Origin: Stromatinia cepivora
Taxonomy: Eukaryota; Ascomycota; Leotiomycetes; Helotiales; Sclerotiniaceae
Assembly: GCA_014898415.1 (NCBI GenBank)
Contig: RCTD01000005.1
Coordinates: forward strand, 1,488,001-1,552,000
Direction of reading: 5' to 3'
DNA length: 64,000 bases
Part shown: piece after piece, positions 25,230 to 39,318 of the stretch
Layout: the number at the start of each line of letters is the position of its first letter
Numbering within the stretch: position 1 is the stretch's first letter
The notes under the pieces: generated by a model
Database searches by the model: none
What the model was told of the DNA's origin: nothing
The model's input: only the letters and a program-made list of their open reading frames with translations
Position numbers and translations under genes: made by a program

Positions 25230-26950
25230 TAAATTTTAAACTTTAATAATTCAACAATTACTTTACTTCAATAAAATCCCTTATAGTATCTGTTTCATAA
25301 TCATTATTAGAATTATCCTTTTCAATTTCACGATTCCCAATTTCAATTTGCACTCCCCGAATAACTTTAATCCCTGCAAATTTTGAATTCGGATTAGTTT
25401 TTATTATTTGTTTTTTTTTTTAGGTATAATTTGTTTTAATTTATATTCCAATTGTTTTATTTGATATTTTGATTATATAAATTTATAATTTTTAATATCA
25501 AAACCTTTTGTGATTTTACAAAATAGCAATCGACGAATTGAAAGATCAGTTTTTTTTTTTTGAATCATTGTATATATATATTTTCGAAAATCTGATGCTT
25601 TTTAAGGGGTTTTCTATAAAATAAAAGATGATTCTATATTCCATTGATATTGAAGATCATTATCTGAAATAAGATTTTGATTTAGAATTTTATTGTTGTT
25701 ATTTTCAAGCAATAAACGATTTATAAAAGATTTAGTATAATTTTGAAATTATAAATCAGAAGTTTTTCATTCAAATTTGATATTATAAATTATCAAACTT
25801 TCTGTTCTAGCTTTTTAATAATAAACAAGAAAGCTATACTTTCTAATTATTGAAGAATTCAATAAAGAATTCAATTTGTTGAGGTGATATTTATAAATAT
25901 TTTTAAAAGATGAAAATATTAATAAATCTAATGATTATAATATATATAATATATATAATATATATAATATATATAACAGTAGAAATAGAAGATGGATATT
26001 ATTCTTGAAATATTCAAATATAAATTCAATGGTTTCATAATTTTTATGATTATCTAATATAAGTAATCTAACTTTTTTAGATCGAGAAGGGGTAATTTGA
26101 GGAATAAAGATTATTTTCAATTATTCAAATCTTGTAATATCTGTTATTTATTTATTATTTGTAATAATAAACTTTTATTCCTTATATAAAGTAAGATCTA
26201 TAGAAAACCATTATTATTGTATATATTTTCCTTTGAAAATAACAAATAGTTTGAATATCTGTTTTATTGCTGAAATATATTTAATAAAAGATATTCAAAC
26301 TTTTGAACCAGATTGTTTTTTTGAATAAAACGATATTCTGAATTTCTTATTTTTAAACTATTTAAATCTTAATTTTTTATAATATCAGTTTTATTTATAT
26401 TCCATTGGTTTTCAAACTTAATATATTTAATCGAGGGCAAATTGAGCTTTTCAAATTATTTACTAATAATTTTATTAGTAGCATTTAAAACATATACAGA
26501 ATCGATTTGATATTGTTTTTTAGTTTTAATTTCAAGATTCTTTTTCAAAAAATTCTGTATTCATTGTTTTCCAAATGAAGAATCATCTTTTTTCATTTTG
26601 AAAAGGTTTTCATTTATTTCTTTTATTTATCGATAAATAGAACTAATATTTAATGATTCTTATATTAATATTTAATCTATTAATATTCTTTCTTAAATCG
26701 AAATTATGTTTTATATATTTTGTATATTATTTCTATAAAATAAATGACTATTTATTCGATTTTGAAGTATAATATAGAGAACATTATATTCCGAGTTGGT
26801 CTGATATATAGCTAGCCCATTTGTAATCGTATTAAGGGTTATAGGAATATCATCTTCGATATAAATATTCATTATATTATAAATAATAATATATTCAAAT
26901 TTCAGATTGATTGATTGAATGGTTATTGAATTATTAAAGATTTAATAAGG
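25230..26950 (-). pseudogene. Fot1-1 transposase
   Basis: Minus-strand remnant of a pogo-type transposase with many stops. Only 25,935-26,120 stays open. It ends in a short run of Leu-Tyr-Ile codons where the sequence …PPHTSHVLQPLD… is expected before the third catalytic Asp. There the DNA has become a 9-bp tandem repeat. Confidence 0.75.
25937..25977. repeat. 9-bp minisatellite, about 4.5 units, in Fot1-1
   Basis: Repeats of TATATATAA on the plus strand, TTATATATA on the coding strand. In the other Fot1 copy the same site holds about 16 units. Confidence 0.85.
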
Positions 26951-27699
26951 GAGATTGCTTAAAATAGATGGTTTTTTAAGGTGGCCCAAAAGAGGGGGTG
27001 GCCCGAAAATGAGGTATTAGACTTATATTCAAAAAAAGATCTTTAATGTATATGATTATATATTAATATGTAATCAAATATATTATCGATCTTCAAAATC
27101 TGTAATCGGATTTATTGAAGATCCATAAAGTTCTATTTTTATATACAAAAATTATATTCAAACGAAAATGAAATATTTTATATAGATCGAATATATATTC
27201 AAAAGAATTTTAGGTATAATTACAAATATAAATCTAATTAATGATTTTTTATTTGATTAAAAGGAATTAAAAGATACTTTGTTTACAAAAAAAAAGATTG
27301 TTGATCAAATAAATATATAAAAATTAAATAAACTGAATCGAAATATAAATATAAAAAACTATTCAAAAATAATAATAAAGATTTCGGCTTATATTTCGAA
27401 TAATATATTATCGAGTATAAAGGAACTTCATTGGATATTGATATTAATAAAGAATTCATAATATATATTCAAAACGATCCAAAGAAGAATATAAAGGATA
27501 ATAGTTTAGAATATATTTGAATTTCATTTTATAGATCGATTAATAAAAGGGAAATTGTAATGAATTTATTCAATAAAATAACAATATATATTTTGATTGG
27601 TTTCGTTAATGAATCAATCAATAAAATTGAAAGATACAAAGTTTTCTTCTCGAGATATAATGATAAAAAGTTTCAGAATATCATTATCGATATAGAAGT

Positions 27700-30600
27700 A
27701 TCTTAATAATCTATAGTAAAATTCAAATAATACCAAATATATCAAAAGGATATTAAAAATATCAAATTGAATATAAATAGAACAGAAATCGCAAAGATAA
27801 TATTCGGAATCGAAAAAATCGAATCAATTAGATCGATTTAATTAAATCTACCTTTAGAATCTATCGAATTCTATATTATAGAATCAAAAACATTATTTCT
27901 ATTATCGTTATAAGATATAAATCGATTCGAAATATATTACAATAATATCATCGATACATTTGTATTATTAATTACAAAGTATTTCTATATTCACAAATTC
28001 AAATATACAATATTACTCTAGAATATAAGGATTCAATAATTGATATAAATATTTATCGATATAAATAATTATTACTTAATCAAACTAGAAATACAAAGAT
28101 TATATCATCGTTTCGATTATTTATCCGCAAATAAATTCTATTGAATTCTCCGATATATAAACTATACAAATATTACCTAGAAAGATCTCGAAAGATTTAC
28201 GAAATTCTGCGAATATTATCAAAAATATAAAAAATCCCTAAGCAAATTCAAGTTCAATTTTTGCGATGATATTGAATTTAATTATTTGATTATAATCGAT
28301 ATTATATATATCAATAATAAATTAATATTATATATTATCGATAAAAGAATTAAATTTCAAATAGTATAATAATTTGATAATATTAATACAAAATATATAT
28401 AGAATAAATTGAGAATATATTGAATGAATATATATCTAGGCTTATTAGATTATATCATCTACAATACTAGGAAAAACTTAGTAAATAAAGAATTCAAACA
28501 ATATACCGAAATAATAATAATCATTACAAAAAACATATTTATCGAAGTATATTAATTAATCAGAATAGTTGAATATTACCATCAAATTATTCGATATATA
28601 TATAATATAATTGAAAAAGAATTTAAGGATATTGGAATAACAAAAGAATTGGTATTGTAAATAATAGTAAAAGCAATCAATAATATTATTAATCCTAATA
28701 GAATTATATCTATCCTTTTAATATTCGGAGTATATCTATAAAGAAACAAATTCAATTCATTGATATTTAATATTCAATAATAATTCAATACAATTAAGAA
28801 AATAAATAGCGAAATCAAAAAGCTCTAAATTAAAAGATAAATAACAGATATATTGAATTAATATAACGATCCAAATATAATTCCAATCTATAAACTACTA
28901 ATCAATTCAAAGATAAAAAAAAAAAAATGACTGAATTATCAAATAAACAGAATTATTTATACTATTACGAATCAAGGGCAAAATCTATACAATTCAATTA
29001 TTAAGCGGATCTACAATCTTTTGATTTACAATAATGAAATTTTATATAATCGAAATAACGATATTAATAGAATTTATTATACAAATAGAATCTATTATAA
29101 TAGAACAAATCCTTTAGGAAATATTCTTAAAGGATTTTGAAATTGTTTCTCAAAAGAAATTGAAAATTGTTTTAAAAAATACAGCAAAGACGAATCCTGA
29201 TATTCTTTAAGTAATCGTTTTATTAATAAGAATATTATATAGTATAATAAATACAATACTAATCGAAATTACAGTAATATATTTTATTGAAAATATAATA
29301 GAAATACTGGATATAATTATCTATTTTCAAAACGATGAAGAAGAAAACATTATTGATATCTTCGGTGAAAACCTATTAGTATTTGATATATTTCAAAATT
29401 CATCGATTTATAAAGAATCAAGAAAGAAAGAGATCAATAGTTTGATAAAAAATAATATATTCGAAATTATACAATAAATAGATATATCAAAAGGTATACA
29501 AATATTCAAATCAAGATTTATCGATAAGATCAAAAACGAAGGTATTAAAAAAACATTCCCAAAATCAAGATCTGTAATCCAGATATAAAATGATATAGAA
29601 AAGGGAATAATATTAATGTAATTATTTATGATTCAATAAACAAATTAATATTTAATATTAAATATTATAACTATTTTGTAATCAATTGTATAAACAATTT
29701 TGTATATTAAAGATATTATTCAAATCTATATATAAATAATATTCAATCTGATATGATTATTCTATATCCAATTATTCAAGGAAATAGAATTCCCGAAAGG
29801 AATATTACTATAAATGATCAAATCATTATATAATATATTAAAGACTGAAAATCATTGATTTAATATTTATTACAATCATTACTTTATTACATTCCAAATA
29901 ACCCAATCAATCTACAATCCCTGCTTAATATATACCAAACAAAAAAACAAAGTATTTGGATTAATAAGATTTTAAATAAATAATATAATTATTGTAATCA
30001 ATAAAGTATTTGCAAATAAAAAACAAAAAGAACTCGAAAATACAAAGTTTTTTATAAAGAATCGAAAAACCTTATCATTCAAAAACCCTTTCAAATTCAA
30101 TGGAATTATTATTATCTAAGCAAATAATGGCTTTATTTATATCAATCAGGAAAAGCAATATACAAATCTATAATTCATCAAAATATAATCAATTAATATT
30201 TATAATATAAAAGACAAAATTCGAAAAAGTATAATTCCAAAGAACTAATATATTGTTCAATATGCAAAAGGAATTTATATTTCGATAATATATCAATCAA
30301 AAGTATTATTCGCTTTTTCTTTTATTATCCAGATTATCAATCCTAAAAAAGAAGATACGAAATTGATGAATAAAACAATCCAATAACAAATAAACAATTC
30401 AATCAAAGAATTGAAATTCGTATCATTCAATTTCGATTTATTAAAATTAGTAATATTTATAAATATATTATTCATTAATAATCGAAATCTGTTCTTATAA
30501 ATCGAATATATCATTGTATTAATGAATAAGAACAATAAAATGAATCTAATTCATTGATTATCCATTAAATACAAAACAATTACTAGGAATATACTAATAT

Positions 30601-31080
30601 CGGAACTTTACAATATAACTTTAAGATTCGATATTAATATAATATTCAAAAGTATTATTAAAAGTATATTACCAAAGTAGAAAATATCATTAATTATATA
30701 TATAGATTCGAAATCATTTTACAATTATTTTACAAAACTAAATTCAATTTGAAAGAAAAGATTAATGATTGATTTAATAGTTTTATAATAATTATAGAAA
30801 TCAAATGAATTGATAAAGAATCTAATTCTGTTGATACAATAACGAAGGCAAAATTATACCAAATTTTTAAAGATTTTATAAAGAATAATACAATCAAAAT
30901 CAAAATCATAGAATGAGTAGAAAGACCAGAATATAATAAAAAGAAAATAATATAAATATAAAAACAAAAACCAAATGCAAAACAAAAATCATTACAAGTA
31001 TATATTCAATTTATCGGATATATAACTATTTCATATATAGATTAATTTGAATAAAGAAATAAAACGAAAATTAGGATTGA
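27700..31080 (+). pseudogene. copia-2 pol (protease, integrase, RT)
   Basis: The end of the protease block reads PLESIEFYIIESKTLFLL. The integrase zinc finger reads LYHRFDYLSANKFY…FCEYYQKYKKS, the counterpart of LHRRFGH…CEHCQKHGKSP. The DDE core starts FNYLIIIDIIYINNKLILYI and continues KNLVNKEFKQY. The RT begins about 29,340 with FDIFQNSSIYKESRKKEI and KGIQIFKSRFIDKIKNEG, a close match to the RT of one well-known fungal copia group. Stops are frequent. A minus-strand open frame at 30,293-30,535 is an antisense shadow. Confidence 0.8.
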
Positions 31081-31152
31081 AAAGAATACTCATTTATTAG
31101 GTATATATATTCCTGAAGTATATAATACTTCGATTTTAAAAGAAATTGTTAG

Positions 31153-31395
31153 TATCGGAATATAAATTATATATATAATAAAGATAATAAAGATGATAAA
31201 GATGATAAAGATAATAAAGATAGTAAGGATCATATACTCATTAATATTCGCATTAATATCTCGATATATATTATTATATAATTTTTCATCCTTTATAGAT
31301 TCTAACTTTCTAAACAAATCAAAACGTATTAATAATCAAAGAGTTCTATATGTTCGTTGATAAGCTTCACTTCCCCGTATACAGTTATCCCGACA
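31153..31395 (+). repeat. copia-2 3' LTR
   Basis: Starts TATCGGAATATAA and ends CAGTTATCCCGACA. The two ends are inverted (TGTCGGGATA / TATCCCGACA) once one RIP change is allowed. Contains a run of 9-bp GATRATAAA repeats (about 31,179-31,230). Confidence 0.75.
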
Positions 31396-32151
31396 CTTTT
31401 ATATTCAAAATTCTTTAGTTTTCCAATAAGGTTTTAAAGATTCTTTATATACTTTTCATCTTTTTGTTTTTTTATTTAAATGATTTATATAATTTAAAGA
31501 TTCGTTTTCGAATTTCGTAAAATAAAATAGAGTTCGGTTTGTATATTATATTTATATCTTTCGAATAAATCTTTTCAATTTTTTTTGGTTTTCTTGATTT
31601 TCTTGATTCGAAGGTTTTTCGTAGTATTTTTGATAGATTTTCGATAATATTCTGAAGGGTTTTCGAAGATTCATTTCGAAGCCAAATTCGTATATATATT
31701 TTAAAGGTAAATTTCGAAGATGAATTTCAAAGGTTTTCGATAATATTCCGAAAAGTTTTCAAAGATTCATTTCGAGGTCAAATTCGTATATATTTTGAAG
31801 GTAAATTTCAAAGGATTTCAAAAGTTCATTTTCTAAATTTGATTCGATGATTTTCTTTTAAAAATCTTTCGATAAAATTCGAAGGCTTTTGTAAATCAAA
31901 AATGAGATTATTCTCAAAATTAATCGATGAGTTATTTTCAAAGGTGAATAAAAAGAATTGTAAGAATTATAATAAAGAATCGATTAATATTCGAATAATA
32001 ATAAGTTTGGTTTTAGAATCAAGATTTTTCATTACTTTTTTCTTAATCATGTTGAAGAATTCTCTATCTATATAGATGAAAACTCTTCAAATTAGTGTAC
32101 AATTCGGCCCGTTTTCGGCTAGCCCTCGTTTCGTAGTTGAGGTTCGTAACA
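31396..32151 (+). mobile_element. U element fragment
   Basis: Corresponds to 61,670-62,374 and ends with the same terminus (…CTCGTTTCGTAGTTGAGG, then TTCGTAACA). It is cut on the left by the end of the copia-2 LTR and abuts gypsy-4 on the right. It carries the 80-bp-class internal tandem repeats (TTCGAAGG…TTTTCGATAATATTC) described for the larger copy. Confidence 0.7.
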
Positions 32152-32370
32152 TTAATCATTATTATTTCCAAATTTTATAATATAGATTTAAAGCAAAAAG
32201 AAGTCGATTATTAATCAATATCCGGGTTTATTATTTGAAGTTAAAATAATTTTAGAATAATATTGATTTTAAATAAATCCAAAATGGGAACAGTAAATTA
32301 ATAAATATATATCCTTTCTTTTTATATTTGTTTATTATTTCGATAGCGAATTGATGATTATTATAAAAAA

Positions 32371-32536
32371 TGTTGAAAATGAGGCCATCATAGGATTAGA
32401 ATTGAGGTCACATGATCACAATAATGCACAGACCATATTTGGGAATAACCTCAATTCTATTCCTACTAGAATCATAGATCCTTAATTCAATCTACATAAT
32501 TAATAATACTATTATTTCCTGTATCAAAAATTAACA
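32371..32536 (+). repeat. copia-1 5' LTR
   Basis: 166 bp, starts TGTTGAAAATGAGGCC, ends AAAATTAACA. Lightly mutated compared with the internal region. Confidence 0.9.
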
Positions 32537-32999
32537 AATTATAAAATCTAATTATATAATAATAACTAAAAAATAAAGCAAATCGAGAAAGGATTAATAT
32601 AACTAATAAAGATAAAATAGAATAGAAATCAGAATTTTTATATAATATTATTGAAATAGAATTGAAATATAATAATATAATTTATAATTTATAATATTAT
32701 AGATCAAAATAAAGAGCAATCTATATAATATTGATATAGAATTATAGCAGAAGCGAAAAGCAAATTCGTATAATTATAAGAAAATATATTACAATATAAT
32801 TTTATGAATTTTCTTATTATTTTATTTTTTATATTTCTTTATTATCCTGAATTTATTTGTAATATATTTTTTAAGATTATCTTAAAAACCTAAAGATTAT
32901 CTTTAATATTTATCAAACAATAAGAAATCTTTATAATATCGAAATCAAACAATCTTTTGAAATTCGATTAAAACAATTATAAACAATAATTCAGATAAA

Positions 33000-34230
33000 T
33001 AAAGATATAATTAAAAAGAAAAAGATGGTTTTATATAATTGATTAAATATTAGATGAATATATATAGATTATAGGACCCAATATAGTATCTATTTATAAG
33101 ATTAATAATCGTATATGTTATAATATTGAATTGAAATTGGAATACTTAAAGAACAAAGTAAATATATTATTATATATTTATATAATATTCAATGATAATA
33201 ATAAAGCCCTTATCGATAAATATTCAATAGTATATATATTTTGAAGATATTTTAAATCAAAATATATCAAAATTAATATAATTATAGTTAATATATATAT
33301 AACAATAATCCAGAACTTCAAATTTCAATTCGATATTTATTTTAATATAATTATTATTAAAGTTTGAGATAAATTAAAAAAGTATAAAAGGAAGTTAAGG
33401 ATTGTAGATAAAAATTGTTGGTCAGTATATCAAAATATTATTTTATTCTTGATTTTAATATATAATTTTTTAATCGATTATCAAGGAATAATAGATATAT
33501 TGAATATCCAAATCAATTTCAATATCAATGATAAGATTAAGTATTTGTAGATTAAGGAATTTTATCTTAAAAATGGATTAAAGCGAATACAAATTGTAAA
33601 AGAATCTAAATACATTTCTCGATATCAAAAATTAGATTTCAAAACCTCAAACAATATTTACGATCTATATTAAAAGGAAGATTATTATATATAAGATTGC
33701 TTGTATTTAATACAAACCAACAAATTCCTTTATAATTATTTTCATTATCAAAAGAGAAAGAGATCATTGAATCCGAAAAAGATTCATTTCAATAAGAAAG
33801 ATCAAATACACTCTATTAATAATATCTTTGAATCAAATTCTGATATTAAGGATATAATAAAGGAAGATTGCAATTTGATAAAAAAGATTATTAATAAAAC
33901 TTTTTTTAATAAATGATATATCAATATAAACGTTTTTTTATATATATCTAATCAATCTTTATTATTCAAATTAATAGATCTTATTGTTAAACGAAAAATA
34001 AAGATTGATAAAGGAATAATGTATTATTGTTATTAAGGTTTAATGAATATAATATACAAAAATGATTCTAAGATACTACTTTCAAATATATTATATATAT
34101 TAAAGCTAAAAGTAAATTTATTGTTAAGAAAAAGGATTTGCGAAATAAAATTACAAAAGAAATTTAATTCTTATTATATATATTTCAAGAAAGATAATAA
34201 AAAAATTATTTGTATTAGAATATAAGACGA
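33000..34230 (+). pseudogene. copia-1 gag and pre-integrase region
   Basis: Broken plus-strand frames with open blocks at 33,701-33,916 and 34,043-34,225. The second reads MNIIYKNDSKILLSNILYILKLKVNLL, shown here only in part as SNILYILKLKVNLLLRK, the counterpart of the L-x-x-V-L-Y-V-P-x-L-x-x-N-L-L-S segment of copia protease. Gag identity of the first block rests on position. Confidence 0.55.
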
Positions 34231-34239
34231 AATATATAT

Positions 34240-37200
34240 GGTTTTATATATAATCAAAGGATATAAGAATATAATTCTTTATTCGAATATATATCAAAAT
34301 GATTAGGAAAAAGGCTTTTCTTTAGAGATAATTGATAATATCAAAGGTATTGATAATGAATTAATATTTAAAAAAAAAGAGAGATATCTATTATAATATT
34401 GAAGATTTAATTATCTAAATTCAGATAAGATTAAGAATCTATATAAGATATTTAATATAATCAAATTAATAAAGATCCTAATTGAATTAGATATTTGTAA
34501 AATATATATATTCATTAAAATGATCAATTATATTCCGAAGTAATTGAATTTGTATAAATCAAAAAGACTCGAATTTATATATTTCGATATTGCAGGATTA
34601 TTCCCAAAATCGATTCGAGGGAATTGTTATTTTATATTAATCATCAATAATTGTATAAAAGTAAATTGGATTATATTATTTAAATAAAAAGATAATATAA
34701 TTCAAATATTGAAAATTTGGAAAAAGAAGATAGAATTGGTTATTAGAGAAAAGATTATTACAATTAGGATTAATAATGTATTGGAATTCTTATAAATTAT
34801 TTGTAAATGATTATTAGATATATAATCCAAAGTTATAATAATTGCTTTTTTATATCAAAACAGATTTATAAAATGGAATATAAAGATTGTAGAAATAGAT
34901 ATAAAAATAATACTAAAAAAAACTGGATTATCATTAAAGTTTTGGAATAAAATTATAAAATATAATATTTATATCAAGAATTATATTAATATTGATTTTG
35001 ATATAAACAAAATAGATTAATCCTTTATAGAAGTTTTTATAAATATAATATTAGATATAGAGATATATAAAATCTGAAAAAGCAAATGTTATACTTATAT
35101 CAATCCCAAGATTATTCTGAAAGAATAAAGATATAATAAATTACAGGATATTTCAAAAGTTGATATATTCCTAAGATATTTAAAAGTTATAAATAAATAT
35201 ATCAAAGTATATTTTCCAAAACTAGATTATATATTTCGATTAAACAAAATAATTATAAATGAATTTTATCGAAAAAAAGATTTGAATTTTAAATTAAAAA
35301 ATTATGAATCAAGCTTATAAAAAACAAAAAATATAAAATCAAATCGAAAACTTCATAATAAATTAATAACAAATAAAATATCTTCTCTATCTTCAATATC
35401 AAATATGATACTTATATTACTTTTGTTTTAAGTATTTTCTTTAATAGATATTATATCAAATTCAATGATTATATCAAATACTCTAATTATCGAATTGAAA
35501 CCAAATAAATTAGATATATTAATATTAATATATAATGAAAATAAAAATAATAATATTTAAAAGATAAATCAAGAATCTTTTTCTAAAAATATTTTAGATA
35601 TCGAATTCATTATTTTAAAGATTCCAATTCAAAAATCAATTTCTATAAACCCTGAATCTATATTAAAAATAAAATTTAAAATCAGTTTAAATTTTATTGA
35701 TAAATTTATTTCAATAGAATTAAAAAACAAAATAAATCCATAATTATTTGAAACCGAATAAAAAAATATAATAGATCTTGAAGATAAATCTTTAAGATAT
35801 TTAATATGAAAACGAAAAAGAAATATAGAACAAAATCCTGAAAAAGAATAGGAAAGCAAGATTATAAGGATATTGATTGTGATATCTATATAAATCAAAA
35901 TTCAAGAAAATATAGAATATATTATAATTACAATCCCAATTATTTATAAAATAGACTTTTATATTAAAGACAAGATCGTTTCAGATTTCATAATTTCATT
36001 AATAGATACAAATAATATAGAAAGTATAATATATTCGATCAAAGAAGTTCTGAAAATCAAAATATCAAGAATTTATAAAAAAGTAATATCAGATCGAAAA
36101 TACTCTGAAAAATAAAAGGAAATTATTCAAAAGGAAATCATATCTTTAATTCAAAATGATATTTGGAAAGAATATATATTCTTTAAAGAAAATAATCTGA
36201 TTTCGATAAAATAAATATTTATAATTAAGATTAAAGATAACAAAATAGAACGATTTAAAGCAAAATTAATAATTCGAGGATTCAATTAAATATTAAAAAA
36301 AGATTACAACGAAATATTTATATTAATAATAAAACTAGATATATTCAGATTATTCCTAACTATTATTACAAAGGAAAATTTGGAATACTTATATTTTGAT
36401 ATCAAAAACGCCTTTACTGAATCATATTTGAAGAAAAAGATTTATTTCGAATTATCTTAAAATATCAAAATCGAAAAAGGATATATACTATAAACCCTAC
36501 AAAGTTTATATGATTTGAAGTAAATTAAAAGAGATTAAAATTTATTATTAAAGAAAGAACTTTTAGATATAAACTTTATACAAAGTTTGATAGATCTATA
36601 TTTATATATATCCAAAAATCGTAATATAATATTATTGCAAATCATTTGATTCGATGAAAAACTATCAGCCTATTTTAACATTAAGAATCTAAAGGAGATT
36701 AATAAGATTCTAAATATTAGGGTTATTCGTAATAGAAAAACATATATATTAATTATAAACCAAAAAGAATATTTCAACATTATACTAATTAAATACAATA
36801 TTATATATAAACAATATCAAACCAAGAAACTGTTAATAATGAATTATATTTATTTCCGATTAATAACCGATAATAATGAATTAATAGATATAAACGAATA
36901 TCAATAATAAATAAAAAATATAATCCATTTAATAATATATATTTGATCAAATATAATATTCTCAATTGAAAGATTTTTATAATTTATAGTAAAATCAATA
37001 AAATATTATATTATAGCTTTGAAGAATCTAATGCGATATCTATAATCAATAATCAAACAGAAATTATAATTCGGACCAAAGGGAATACAATTTGATATCT
37101 ATAAAGAATACAATATATCTAATAATATAATAAAGATATATATAGATACAAATTGAACTAATAACAAATATAACCAGAAAAGTGTTTCAAAGAGAATTGT

Positions 37201-37620
37201 GATATTCTATAGAAGTTTTATATTATAGATTAGCAAAAAACAAATGTTTATGGCTATTTTTAATACAGAATCAGAATATATTGCAATAATAATGTTTATC
37301 AAATAAGGAAGATAGATTATATAAATATTCAAAGATCTATTTAGATCAAGTTATATTGGAAAGAATGGAAATATAGTTTAAATATTTAATAATAATCAGG
37401 GCGCTTTAATTTTAATCAAGAATTTATATTTATATAAACGATCTAAATATATAGATATCAATTATCATTTCATTAAAGATTTAATAAAAAAGAAAAAAAT
37501 CACTATTAGTTATATTAATATATATAATATAATTGCCAATAGAATGACAAAACCTTATACAAAGATTATTTTCGAAAGATTCAAGAAAATATTAGGATTA
37601 ATAATCTAAAAGGATCGAAT
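34240..37620 (+). pseudogene. copia-1 integrase, RT and RNase H
   Basis: The integrase core begins FIYFDIAGLFPKSIRGNCYF, the counterpart of HSDIGGPFPKSLRGNRYF. The RT includes IERFKAKLIIRGFN, then FDIKNAFTESYLKKKIYF, where copia elements have MDVKTAFLHGDLDEEIYM. RNase H reads IDINYHFIKDLIKKKK and then NIIANRMTKP, the conserved end (…ADGMTKP). Stops occur at most former Gln and Trp codons. The minus-strand frame at 35,629-35,898 is a shadow. Confidence 0.85.
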
Positions 37621-37641
37621 AGGATATTCTTAATAAGGGAG

Positions 37642-37807
37642 TGTTAAAAATGAAGCCATTATAGAATTAGAATTGAGGTTATATGATTACAATGATATAC
37701 AGACCATATTTGGGAATAACCTTAATTCTACTCCTACTAGAATAATAGATCCTTAGTTCAATCTATATAATCAATAATACTACTATTTCCTGCACCAAAA
37801 GTTAACA
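37642..37807 (+). repeat. copia-1 3' LTR
   Basis: 166 bp, same length as the 5' LTR. Starts TGTTAAAAATGAAGCC and ends AAAGTTAACA. Confidence 0.9.
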
Positions 37808-39318
37808 AAAAGTATATTAATTTTATTAATTAATATTAATAAAGTATTTTTATCAAAATTAAGAATCCAATTCTATTCGATATATTTGTTTTGTTAAATA
37901 ATATTAATTTGTATTTCGGAATCGATAAAACAATGCATTTTTATCGGAATATTATCAATTTTGAAAATTGCTTTGATAATTAGAATAATATATTCCTTTT
38001 GTTGAGAATTCAGAATCATCGAAATGATTAAAATTATTATTAGATTTTAGTATTTCCTTAATTATTATTTTGTAAAGAATATACAAAACAATTATAAATA
38101 AAATAATCATTTTTATATTATTAATAAATATATAGATTAATATATTTTTTCAAATAATAATTCAATTATTGATAACAATAATATTGCAATTCCTATTCTC
38201 AATAATCTTTCTTCGAAATTCTTTTATCTTTCTTTTCTATTGAAAAAAATTTGAAATATTGGAATTATAATTATATATCGATAATCGATAATCGATAATG
38301 AATTATTTTATTATTGAAATTATTTATTTTGAAAAGGATTAAAAGAATAATTTGATTATATAAAAAGATTAATTTGTTTTCGATTATAAAATATTTTAAA
38401 AAGATTCATTATACAATATATTTTATTTATATTCTTCAAATAATATACTTGTTTAATTAATTCGTTTCTATTTTCAGATTATTCGAATAATTCCGAAATT
38501 CTTCTTGTAATATAAGAAAATAAATTACTAAAAACATTCTTTTCGAAAATTCTTTATTTCAAATTCGATTTCTTCTTTCAAATTATCAAGATATATTACA
38601 AAATTGTTTATATTTTATATAAATTATTATTTAATATAAATTATTTATTATATAATTAAACATTATCGACTACTTTTATTTAATATTATATTATATATAT
38701 ATATATTCTGAATTCTTTTTATAATATATTAGTATCTGTTATTTTGTTCTTGTATTAATATTAAATCATAAAAAATTATTTTTGAAAATATTAAATAATA
38801 TAATTTACTTTCTTTTAATTTATCGAAAAGTAATATTCATTATTATTCTGAAATATAAATTCAATCTGAAAAAAAAAATTCTTTATTTTTATAATAATGA
38901 AACCCTTATAAAATAAGAATTTTTGAAGTTTCAGAAATCTTCTTTGAAAAACTGAAATAGAATTAGATATTGTTTTCTTATTGTTAATAATTATTATTAA
39001 CAAATTAATTATTCTTTTTTATATAAAATAAACAAAGATTTTTTCGATCTATTATTGATTTTTCGATTTGAAGATTTCAAATTCTTCTTATATATTTTCG
39101 AATCTTTATATGAATTCTATTTCAAATTATATAATAAATTGATAATTCGATATCAATATTTCATTTTTATTATTATTCAAAATCCTTGATATATTTTCCC
39201 TTTAATTTTGAAAGGTATTTGAATTAATTAAAAGATCTAAAATACTTTTTATTCTCATTATAATTAATCAAAAAAGTATTAATAATAATTAATTGATGAA
39301 TTGTTTTTAAAAAAAATT

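Larger units (their letters stand above)
25169..27023 (-). mobile_element. Fot1-1: pogo/Fot1-type DNA transposon inside copia-2
   Basis: 1,855 bp bounded by inverted repeats of about 45 bp starting AGTCTAATACCCCAC and flanked by TA on both sides (25,167-25,168 and 27,024-27,025), as in the Tc1/mariner superfamily. The minus strand encodes a broken DDE transposase. The block at 25,935-26,120 reads LLILDNHKNYETIEFIFEYF, the region of the second catalytic Asp. A copy in opposite orientation is at 51,016-52,977. Confidence 0.9.
16056..31395 (+). mobile_element. copia-2: Ty1/copia element split by two nested insertions
   Basis: Its pieces are 16,056-18,268, 24,981-25,168 and 27,024-31,395, about 6.6 kb of own sequence. 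Continuity is shown by translation. The gag frame running to 18,268 resumes after gypsy-2 (…KTIII-NLGKSI…) and again after the Fot1 element (…KSVIGFIEDP-SSIFIYK…), in the order known for fungal copia gag. Integrase and RT follow. The 3' LTR is complete. The 5' LTR has lost its first bases at the junction with element A. Confidence 0.75.
32371..37807 (+). mobile_element. copia-1: complete-length Ty1/copia element
   Basis: 5.4 kb with 166-bp LTRs at both ends (TGTTGAAAATGAGGCC… to …TTAACA). Flanks are AAAAA and AAAAG. The purine-rich AATAAGGGAG precedes the 3' LTR. Order is gag, integrase, RT, RNase H, the copia order. All frames carry RIP-type stops. The LTRs differ from each other by transitions, so divergence cannot be used for dating. 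Confidence 0.9.
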
